Assembly: GCA_013140935.1 (NCBI GenBank)
Contig: JABFSD010000992.1
Coordinates: 1-7,773, forward strand
Length of the DNA: 7,773 bases
DNA from: Acidobacteriota bacterium
GTDB taxonomy: Bacteria > Acidobacteriota > Blastocatellia > RBC074
Reading direction: 5' to 3'
Shown here: piece after piece, positions 1 through 4,944 of the stretch
How positions within the stretch are numbered: the stretch's first letter is position 1
Layout of the letters: each line of letters begins with the position of its first letter
The notes under the pieces: model-generated
Told to the model about the DNA's origin: nothing
Seen by the model: only the letters and a program-made list of their open reading frames with translations
The model's database searches: none
Program-made: the position numbers and the translations under genes

Positions 1-554
1 GTGCCGAGCAACGTACCCGGCTTCGTCTGCGGTGTCAGGGTGTCGGCTGCGGTATCCCCCACGTGGGCCGGCAGCAGCCGCGCGATGCCGAAATCCAGCA
101 GCTTCACGTAACCATCGTCGCGCACCATGATGTTGTCGGGCTTAATGTCGCGGTGCGTGATGCCTGCGACGTGTGCGGCACTCAAGGCTTTTGCCATTTG
201 CTGACCAAGCGCCAGCAAGGTTTCTACTGGACTGTGTTGCGCAATGATCGTGCGCAATGTTTGTCCAGCCACTAACTCCATCACGATGAAGCGCCCAGCT
301 TCGCACTCGCCAATATCGTGAACGGTGATGATGTTCGGATGATTGAGCGCCGAAGCAGCCTGCGCTTCTTGCTCGAAGCGGCGCACGCGCTCGGCGTCTG
401 AGGTGAGTTCAGCAGGCAACAATTTGAGTGCGACCTTACGTTTGAGGCGTGTGTCTTCGGCCACCCAGACTTCGCCCATCCCGCCCGCGCCGAGCGGAGC
501 CAAGATGCGATAGTGCGAAAGCGTTGTGTCAGCGGACAAACTGTTCTTCATCAT
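1..554 (-). CDS. Ser/Thr protein kinase (Hanks type), N-terminal part, cut by window edge
   Basis: The enzyme transfers phosphate from ATP to Ser/Thr of target proteins. Reading leftwards from ATG at 554, 184 codons stay open to the window edge, so the C-terminus is not visible. Kinase landmarks appear in order: Gly-rich loop [10 protein letters not shown] (residues 21-30), the ATP-binding Lys of VALK (K44), the likely alpha-C Glu (E63), the hinge region around VMEL (91-94), catalytic HRDIKPDN (134-141, D136 as base) and the DFG metal-binding triplet (D154). The sequence ends at the start of the activation segment. All catalytic residues seen are intact, so an active kinase is expected. Two adjacent ATGs (554 and 551) follow an in-frame TAA at 557-555, which fixes the start to one of them; no clear Shine-Dalgarno site precedes them. 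There is no membrane segment in the visible part. In related bacteria such kinases often carry TPR, WD40 or transmembrane tails, which cannot be tested here. It lies 215 nt downstream of higA and probably has its own promoter. Confidence 0.95.
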   Translation of the reverse strand, partial: MMKNSLSADTTLSHYRILAPLGAGGMGEVWVAEDTRLKRKVALKLLPAELTSDAERVRRFEQEAQAASALNHPNIITVHDIGECEAGRFIVMELVAGQTLRTIIAQHSPVETLLALGQQMAKALSAAHVAGITHRDIKPDNIMVRDDGYVKLLDFGIARLLPAHVGDTAADTLTPQTKPGTLLG

Positions 555-769
555 TTACCGATACGTGGCGGCTTTGAGGTAGCTTTTGGAATTCGGTTTG
601 TTACTGCTGCGGCATTATCCACGGCTTGCTATTGGAAGAAATTGCCGTCGTGGTTGTTCATACCTGACGTTCTGCCTGTCTTGTCGCATCAACCCAACCA
701 AACTCACGCTCAACAGAAAGTCAACATTTGCAGAATGGGTTTGTGCATGGGGATGCTCCTTGAGCAGGT
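555..769. other. Intergenic gap between higA stop and kinase start
   Basis: This 215-nt stretch has no convincing gene. On the minus strand, just past the higA stop, there is a perfect AAGGAG (761-756) placed 7 nt before an ATG (748), opening a 12-codon frame that ends in TGA at 712-710; it may be chance or a leader peptide. A TTGACT hexamer at 724-719 on the minus strand resembles a -35 box, but I find no good -10 box at 16-18 nt from it. The kinase promoter is expected here because the gap is the second largest in the window. No strong hairpin terminator for higA is visible. Confidence 0.5.
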
Positions 770-1210
770 TTAATCCAATGAAAGAAACAGCGTAGGCTTG
801 ACCTGAAAGAACTCGGCCAGTGCCTTGATCTGCGGTTTGCTCGGTTTGCGTTTGCCGTTGATGACTTCTGACGTAACGCCGCGCGAACCAAGTAACGGTT
901 CGAGGTCTTTATTGCGCAAGCCGCGTTCTTCCATCAGAAATTGAATGACCTCGTGCGCGGCGGCGTCCGGGATTTGGTAATGCTCGTCGTCATATTTGGC
1001 GACCAGCCAGGTCAGCAATTCGAGCAAGCGGTTTTCTTCAGGCGAAAGCCGCGCGCCTTTTTTCAGCAACTGGTTGATCTCAGTGTTCACTCGTTCGTAT
1101 TCCGCCTCAGACCCAATCACCGAAGGCCGCACGGCGGCCAGCAATTGAGCGTAGTGTTCGGCGTTGATTTTCACTTGGGTGGGGCGACGCTTAGTCGCAG
1201 TTGCAATCAT
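770..1210 (-). CDS. higA: HigA-type antitoxin, HTH/XRE family (COG5499-like)
   Basis: This is the antitoxin of a type II toxin-antitoxin pair; it should bind and neutralise the HigB toxin and repress the shared promoter. The product is 146 aa. The N-terminal half (about 10-75) is a helical region with the pattern seen in COG5499 antitoxins (YERVNTEINQLL, LSPEENRLLELLTWLV). The C-terminal half (about 83-142) is a Cro/C1-type helix-turn-helix: AHEVIQFLMEERGLRNKDL, then the recognition stretch GVTSEVINGKRKPSKPQIKALAEFF. I chose the ATG at 1210 because AAGGAG lies 10 nt upstream; an in-frame ATG 21 nt earlier (1231) has no such site. The gene overlaps the 3' end of higB by 20 nt in another frame, so translation is probably coupled. 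Toxin-first order fits the HigBA type. By analogy the operator should lie upstream of higB. Family and role are well supported; DNA binding is inferred. Confidence 0.92.
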   Translation of the reverse strand: MIATATKRRPTQVKINAEHYAQLLAAVRPSVIGSEAEYERVNTEINQLLKKGARLSPEENRLLELLTWLVAKYDDEHYQIPDAAAHEVIQFLMEERGLRNKDLEPLLGSRGVTSEVINGKRKPSKPQIKALAEFFQVKPTLFLSLD

Positions 1211-1493
1211 CTTTCCACTTCTCCTTGTCATATTCGCGGTGCGTCAGCACGTGCAGCACGTAAAGCCGTTGGGCACGATAATTCAGCCAGGCGATCAGGC
1301 GATACTTATTACCGCCTATGTTGAAGACCGTGCAATCACAGACGGGGTCGGCGCTCGGACAATCGCTCCGCGTTTCGGCCAGGTTTTTCCAGGCTGCTTG
1401 TTGCACAATCTTGGCCCACGCGCGCATCGCCGATTCCGCGTCGGGATGGGTTTGCCAGAATTCTCTCAAGCGTTTCTTTGTGATGATATGCAC
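1191..1493 (-). CDS. higB: HigB-type toxin (RelE-superfamily mRNA interferase)
   Basis: The toxin is expected to cleave mRNA on the ribosome when not bound by HigA. The 100-aa protein matches the HigB_toxin family end to end: start MHIITKKRLREFWQTHPDAE (1-20), a WKN element (35-37), the core VFNIGGNKYRL (56-66) and the C-terminal THREYDK (84-90). Length is normal for the family. It starts with GTG at 1493, preceded by AGGAA at 1505-1501 with a 7-nt spacer, and this start gives the family's usual MHxI opening. Five cysteines (45, 52, 54, 97, 99) are more than I expect for such a small cytoplasmic RNase: three sit just before the core strand and two in a C-terminal tail that overlaps the higA start. 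The gene lies 45 nt downstream of the SET gene, and the operator for HigA autoregulation would be expected in or near that gap. Confidence 0.93.
   Translation of the reverse strand: MHIITKKRLREFWQTHPDAESAMRAWAKIVQQAAWKNLAETRSDCPSADPVCDCTVFNIGGNKYRLIAWLNYRAQRLYVLHVLTHREYDKEKWKDDCNCD
1221..1226 (-). promoter_or_regulatory. Shine-Dalgarno site deciding the higA start
   Basis: AAGGAG on the minus strand ends 10 nt before the ATG at 1210. It lies inside the last codons of higB (the Lys-Glu before KWKDD), so ribosomes finishing the toxin can start the antitoxin. It favours the 146-aa HigA over a version seven residues longer. Confidence 0.75.
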
Positions 1494-1538
1494 GGTTTGT
1501 TTCCTGCCGACCTATGCTCTCGGATTTGAGAACGAGCG

Positions 1539-1892
1539 TCAAGCAGATGATTTTTCATTGGCAGCCGCATCAACCCAGATCACACAATTCGCCGCGCCGC
1601 ACAAGCATTCAAAATTCCACGGCGACGCAGGCGTAGCGTTTTGCAAATAGTTAAACGTAATCTCTTCGCCCGCCGCGATGTCGCGCAAAGCCGTGAGTAT
1701 GCCTACTTCGTTAAAACTCGCATTGGCATCGCACGAATGATTGGTCACATGCATCGGCATGGTTTCTTCCGACCAGTAATCCATTGGATAGATAGCTTCG
1801 CCCGCTAGATAAGGCCGCGCGGCGAAAAGGCTGCGCGCTTTGGCGTCCGCGCTCACGACCATGCGGTAATCGTTCGTATTGTTTAGTGACAT
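1539..1892 (-). CDS. Small SET-domain protein (putative protein-lysine methyltransferase)
   Basis: SET proteins use S-adenosylmethionine to methylate lysine side chains. The 117-aa product is close to a bare SET core. It shows VSADAKARSLFAARPYLAGE (about 13-32, the first strands), NHSCDANASF (51-60, the SAM-binding NHS motif plus the conserved Asn), GEEITFNY (75-82, ending in the catalytic-type Tyr82) and a post-SET-like ECLCGAANC (95-103) whose Cys96, 98 and 103, with Cys54, could bind zinc. The usual GRG-type SAM loop before LFA is replaced by KAR, so SAM binding may be altered. A TTG start at 1919 would add nine residues but lies in the arm of a hairpin, so the ATG at 1892 is preferred; its ribosome site is weak. 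The substrate is unknown. The gene sits 47 nt after hutH and 45 nt before higB, so co-transcription with either is possible. Confidence 0.85.
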   Translation of the reverse strand: MSLNNTNDYRMVVSADAKARSLFAARPYLAGEAIYPMDYWSEETMPMHVTNHSCDANASFNEVGILTALRDIAAGEEITFNYLQNATPASPWNFECLCGAANCVIWVDAAANEKSSA

Positions 1893-1910
1893 AACAAGCC
1901 TGACCGTAAT

Positions 1911-1937
1911 GTAGAACAAGATGCCATCTTGTTCTAC
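1911..1937. repeat. 13-bp perfect inverted repeat between hutH and the SET gene
   Basis: GTAGAACAAGATG (1911-1923) is mirrored by CATCTTGTTCTAC (1925-1937) around a single C. As RNA it would form a 12-bp stem with a 3-nt loop. It starts 3 nt after the hutH stop in the direction of transcription and ends 18 nt before the SET ATG. No T-run follows on the minus strand, so it is not a standard intrinsic terminator. It could be an mRNA-stabilising 3' hairpin, an attenuating structure before the SET gene, or a dispersed repeat. Confidence 0.85.
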
Positions 1938-1939
1938 GG

Positions 1940-3439
1940 CTAACTCAACTCGCGCACCAATGGTTGCAACGCCGCGATGTAAGGAGAGAGTGGCACGTCC
2001 TGCCCCAACGCAGGCACGACCGCACGTACGCGCTCATACACCGCTTGCAACGCCGGGCTGGGTTTGAGCGGCTTCAAGAATTCAAGCCCCTGCGCGGCGC
2101 AAAGCAATTCGATTGCCAGCACGATTTCGACGTGTTGCGTAATTTGCGCGAGCTTCAACGCAGCGGTCATCCCCATCGAAACGTGATCTTCTTTATTTCC
2201 CGACGTAGGCAGCGTGAACACCGACGCCGGATGCGCCAGCACGTTGTTCTCGGCAATCAACGCGGCGGCAGTGACCTGCGCCATCATCAAGCCTGAGTTC
2301 GTACCCGGTTGCGGCGAGAGGAACGCAGGCAAGCCTGACAGATCGGGATTGACCAATCGTTCGACGCGGCGCTCAGAGATCGTAGCCAAATCAGCAATCG
2401 CAATCGCCGCGTAATCCAACCCCAGCGCGACGGGTTCGCCGTGAAAGTTGCCGCCGGATAAAACTTCCTGCGCGTCGGCAAAAATCAGCGGGTTGTCAGT
2501 CGCGCTGTTGATTTCGATTTCGAGAATGCCACGCACGTGTGTCAGCGCATCGCTTACCGCGCCGTGCACTTGCGGCATGCAGCGCAAGGCGTAAGCGTCC
2601 TGCACGCGCGGGTCGGCGGCCTTGTCACGATGCGACTCGCGGATTTCGCTGCCCGCGATCAATGCGCGCAACCGCGCCGCGCTGGCTTGCTGTCCCGCGT
2701 GCGGACGCACCGCATGAATCTTTTCGTCAAACGCCGTGGGCGTACCGCGCAAGGCTTCGAGCGTAAGCGCGCCGATCACATCCGCCGCTTGCGCGAGTTG
2801 CAAGGCTTGCCACACGGCCAATCCGCCGACAGCGGTCATCGCTTGCGTACCGTTCAACAACGCCAATCCCTCTTTGGCTTCAAGCTGTAATGGCGCAATG
2901 CCAACGCGTTGCAACGCCGCGCCACCTGCCATTCGTTCGCTTTGATAAATGGCTTCGCCTTCGCCGATGGTGACGAGCGCCAGATGCGCGAGCGGTGCGA
3001 GATCGCCCGAAGCTCCGACCGAACCGCGCGAAGGAATCACGGGGTGTAAGCCCGCGTTCAACATCGCCAGCAAGGTTTCGATGATAACGGGACGGCAGCC
3101 GGAATAGCCTTTGGCGAGTACGTTGGCGCGATGCAGCATCATCGCGCGCACGACGGGTTCGGGCAGCGGCTCACCTACGCCACACGCATGCGAACGCACG
3201 AGGTTGCGCTGCAAGGTACGCAACTCATCGTGCGGAATCACGACTTCAGACAACTTGCCGAAACCGGTATTGATGCCATAAGCGATGTCGCCGCGCGCGA
3301 GCAGTCGTTCGACGAATTGGCGGGCTTGATAAATGCGCGGCCAGGCGCTGGCGGCAAGCACGGCCGACGCGCCAGCGGCTACGGCGGCAGTGTCGGCGAG
3401 TGTTAGAGATTGGCCGTCGAGTTCGAGCGTATTTTTCAT
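1940..3439 (-). CDS. hutH: Histidine ammonia-lyase (histidase)
   Basis: The enzyme catalyses L-histidine to trans-urocanate plus ammonia, the first step of histidine degradation in the cytoplasm. The 499-aa product has the normal family length. The MIO prosthetic group should form from Ala143-Ser144-Gly145 within SRGSVGASGDLAPLAH. Other active-site residues line up one position after those I recall for the Pseudomonas putida enzyme: Tyr54 (YGINTGFGKL), His84 (RSHACGVG), Asn196 (LLNGTQAM), and Gln278, Tyr281 and Arg284 (VQDAYALRCMPQVHG). The stretch TSGNKEDHVSMG supplies the conserved Glu. The SH pair at 83-84 favours histidine over phenylalanine or tyrosine lyase activity. The frame stays open to a TTG at 3502, but the family normally begins near MKNTLELDG and the extra stretch holds a palindrome, so the ATG at 3439 is chosen; its Shine-Dalgarno site is poor. 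No other hut gene is in view, so the rest of the pathway must be elsewhere or absent. Confidence 0.96.
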   Translation of the reverse strand: MKNTLELDGQSLTLADTAAVAAGASAVLAASAWPRIYQARQFVERLLARGDIAYGINTGFGKLSEVVIPHDELRTLQRNLVRSHACGVGEPLPEPVVRAMMLHRANVLAKGYSGCRPVIIETLLAMLNAGLHPVIPSRGSVGASGDLAPLAHLALVTIGEGEAIYQSERMAGGAALQRVGIAPLQLEAKEGLALLNGTQAMTAVGGLAVWQALQLAQAADVIGALTLEALRGTPTAFDEKIHAVRPHAGQQASAARLRALIAGSEIRESHRDKAADPRVQDAYALRCMPQVHGAVSDALTHVRGILEIEINSATDNPLIFADAQEVLSGGNFHGEPVALGLDYAAIAIADLATISERRVERLVNPDLSGLPAFLSPQPGTNSGLMMAQVTAAALIAENNVLAHPASVFTLPTSGNKEDHVSMGMTAALKLAQITQHVEIVLAIELLCAAQGLEFLKPLKPSPALQAVYERVRAVVPALGQDVPLSPYIAALQPLVRELS

Positions 3440-3450
3440 AAGGCAACTAT

Positions 3451-3483
3451 GGCGGAACGGGAGCTGACACTTCCCGTTCCGCC
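3451..3483. repeat. 12-bp perfect inverted repeat just upstream of hutH
   Basis: GGCGGAACGGGA (3451-3462) is repeated inverted at 3472-3483 around a 9-nt spacer. It ends 11 nt before the chosen hutH ATG, so it is in the 5' leader or promoter. It could be a hairpin controlling hutH translation, an operator, or a REP-like dispersed repeat. It does not look like the HutC operator I know (TGTATATACA-type). Its presence argues against the longer hutH frame starting at 3502. Confidence 0.85.
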
Positions 3484-3579
3484 TCATTCGCAGCCACAGC
3501 AATGAATCAGTTTCTGGCGACGAGCAAAATTACCATACTCCTTTTCATTCTCGAACAGGCTGGGGCTAAGGCCGCCTAC

Positions 3580-4626
3580 TTATTTCTTCACGTAGTTGCG
3601 ATGCACCCACGCCTCTTTGCGCTGTTGGTCGCGCGTCTCAAAGAGGATGTGTTCTTTGTTCTCGCGCGTGCGCAATTTCACCCGCGGCGTCACGTCTTTG
3701 TCAGAAACCGTGCCTCGTTCAGCATCAGCCAGCGTAGCCTCGACCGCTTTCACTGTGACGACTTTGTCTAACTTGGGGTCTGGCTTGTGCTGATCGAGTT
3801 CGCCGATGGCCTCGATGGCACTGGCTTCGAGCAGTTTGTTCCAGAGCTTGCGAAATAGCGCAGGCGAAGCGTAAACGTCGGCGCTGTTGAATTCGCCGTT
3901 AATCGCAAAGGCATAGCCAATCACGTCCGGCTTATCGGCAATGATCGGCGTCAGCGTTTTCATGTATTCCTGCGCCGTCGCCGTCACCGTTTTGTTTTCG
4001 AGCGTGAGTTGCAAACTCGTAGCCGAATCCGCTGCCGCTACGGGCGCATTGACGCTCTTAGCGAGTTTGCCCTGCGCTACGGCGACGTTGCGCCAGACTT
4101 CCTGTTGCGACTGGCTGCGTTTGGCGGCGAGCTTGAGGTCTTTTGAATTCAGTGATTTTTCTGAAGCGCTGAACGCCATCACGCCTTCGTTCGCGCGCTT
4201 GCTCCAACGGCCTTGCTCTACGCAAAAGGCGGCGATGGGCATGCGGCCTGAACGCGGCGGCACGATGATGTCCATCGAGAGTACGCGATCTTGCTGCCCG
4301 CCTTTCACGATGTCGCCCGATTGCACATAAATCTCTTCGTTCGATACGTTTTCGATAGCGAGTTGATTGACGTTCTTCGTTTCGTGTACGACGACTTTCT
4401 TTTGCCGCATCGCTTCCTGCAAAGTGAGATAGGTTTTGCCGCCGGTTTGGTCCGAGCCGTGAATCAGAAAGACGCTGAGATTTTTGTGCGCGTAAGGGCC
4501 GGAAACTTTATGCGCCGATGGCGTCGCGGTCGGTTTGGCGGCGGGTCTGCGTTGTGCAGAAGCAAAGCTGAAAAGCGCGAGGCACAACGCCGCACATAAA
4601 CCTGACAAGAACAGTGTTCGTTTCAT
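3580..4626 (-). CDS. Exported ARPP-1 / DUF6569-family protein
   Basis: The function is unknown. The 348-aa product begins with a Sec signal peptide: basic MKR, a hydrophobic run to about residue 22, and an ASA|Q cleavage site near 24-25. A low-complexity Pro/Ala/Thr linker (27-40) leads to the domain, which begins GPYAHKNLSVFLIHG (43-57). Family-like blocks follow: TYLTLQEAM (65-73), VNQLAIENVSNEEIYVQSGDIVKGGQQDRVL (about 86-115), and FCVEQGRW (134-141). The C-terminal part has a GYAFAINGEFNSADVYASPALFRKLW segment and a charged tail. These match my memory of the ARPP-1 family, named for genomic association with phosphatase-type genes; no catalytic residues are established. The start is firm: AAAGGAG (4640-4634) is 7 nt upstream of the ATG. 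The protein is probably periplasmic or secreted. It lies downstream of another exported protein, DUF4139, across a 318-nt gap, so it may have its own promoter. Confidence 0.85.
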   Translation of the reverse strand: MKRTLFLSGLCAALCLALFSFASAQRRPAAKPTATPSAHKVSGPYAHKNLSVFLIHGSDQTGGKTYLTLQEAMRQKKVVVHETKNVNQLAIENVSNEEIYVQSGDIVKGGQQDRVLSMDIIVPPRSGRMPIAAFCVEQGRWSKRANEGVMAFSASEKSLNSKDLKLAAKRSQSQQEVWRNVAVAQGKLAKSVNAPVAAADSATSLQLTLENKTVTATAQEYMKTLTPIIADKPDVIGYAFAINGEFNSADVYASPALFRKLWNKLLEASAIEAIGELDQHKPDPKLDKVVTVKAVEATLADAERGTVSDKDVTPRVKLRTRENKEHILFETRDQQRKEAWVHRNYVKK

Positions 4627-4633
4627 AACGTGA

Positions 4634-4640
4634 CTCCTTT
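4634..4640 (-). promoter_or_regulatory. Strong Shine-Dalgarno site of the ARPP-1 gene
   Basis: AAAGGAG on the minus strand has a 7-nt spacer to the ATG at 4626. It is among the best ribosome sites in the window and confirms the start. Confidence 0.75.
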
Positions 4641-4642
4641 GA

Positions 4643-4664
4643 ATGGGTAAAGCATGGGTAAAGC
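4643..4664. repeat. Perfect 11-bp tandem duplication upstream of the ARPP-1 gene
   Basis: ATGGGTAAAGC occurs twice without a gap (4643-4653 and 4654-4664), 2 nt upstream of the Shine-Dalgarno site. One helical turn of spacing between copies could suit a paired regulator site, but a simple slippage duplication explains it equally well. Confidence 0.8.
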
Positions 4665-4868
4665 GGGCGCACCATCAGACACACTGCGACACAGACAGTG
4701 AGCCTTCACTGACGGCGCGTACCGCGTGGAAAAGAAATCGCAAGGGGTTTGGTGGGAGCGGCAAAGAGAGCGATGTGCCGCTCACGGAAATAACGATTGC
4801 AATGCTTTGGGCCGGCGGATGAACGAACGGCGTGAGAAGTAAAGGCTTGCAGCGAAAAAACTGGACTA

Positions 4869-4923
4869 GCGTATCGCACGATGTAGCGCGGATTAGTAAT
4901 CCGCGCTACATCGTGCGATACGC
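4869..4923. repeat. Perfect 55-nt palindrome (27-bp arms, 1-nt centre), possible terminator
   Basis: Positions 4869-4895 are the exact reverse complement of 4897-4923, with a single G at 4896. The core includes TGTAGCGCGGATTA. It lies 21 nt beyond the DUF4139 stop in the direction of transcription. Six T residues follow on the minus strand (4860-4855), 8 nt after the stem, so it may work as an imperfect intrinsic terminator separating the DUF4139 and ARPP-1 genes. No target-site duplication flanks it. A dispersed REP/MITE-like element is the other reading; both may be true. Confidence 0.9.
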
Positions 4924-4944
4924 CGAAAACATGCTTGAAGCGCT

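Larger units (their letters stand above)
4627..4944. other. 318-nt intergenic region rich in inverted repeats
   Basis: No gene is seen. From the ARPP-1 start upstream it holds the Shine-Dalgarno site, the 11-bp tandem duplication, a 6-bp hairpin (4696-4711, CAGTGA/TCACTG, 4-nt loop), an 8-bp inverted repeat (4756-4763 with 4776-4783, GAGCGGCA arms, 12-nt loop) and the perfect 55-nt palindrome at 4869-4923. The promoter of the ARPP-1 gene is expected between about 4665 and 4860, but I could not pick convincing -35 and -10 boxes. Confidence 0.6.

Noticed and set aside
513..795. Two overlapping plus-strand frames in the higA-kinase gap
   Set aside because: They run across the ends of two minus-strand genes, have no ribosome site, and their products show no motif.
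941..1529. Plus-strand frames opposite higBA (127 and 121 codons)
   Set aside because: They are antisense to the toxin-antitoxin genes, overlap each other and show no domain motif.
1911..1937. Standard intrinsic terminator for hutH
   Set aside because: The stem is convincing but no T-run follows on the minus strand, so it is kept only as an inverted repeat.
3440..3502. 21-codon extension of hutH to a TTG at 3502
   Set aside because: The added residues do not resemble the family, cover a palindrome, and make the enzyme longer than usual; the MIO and active-site numbering fits the ATG at 3439.
3941..4330. 129-codon plus-strand frame opposite the ARPP-1 gene
   Set aside because: It is a shadow of the minus-strand coding sequence; it has no ribosome site or recognisable family.
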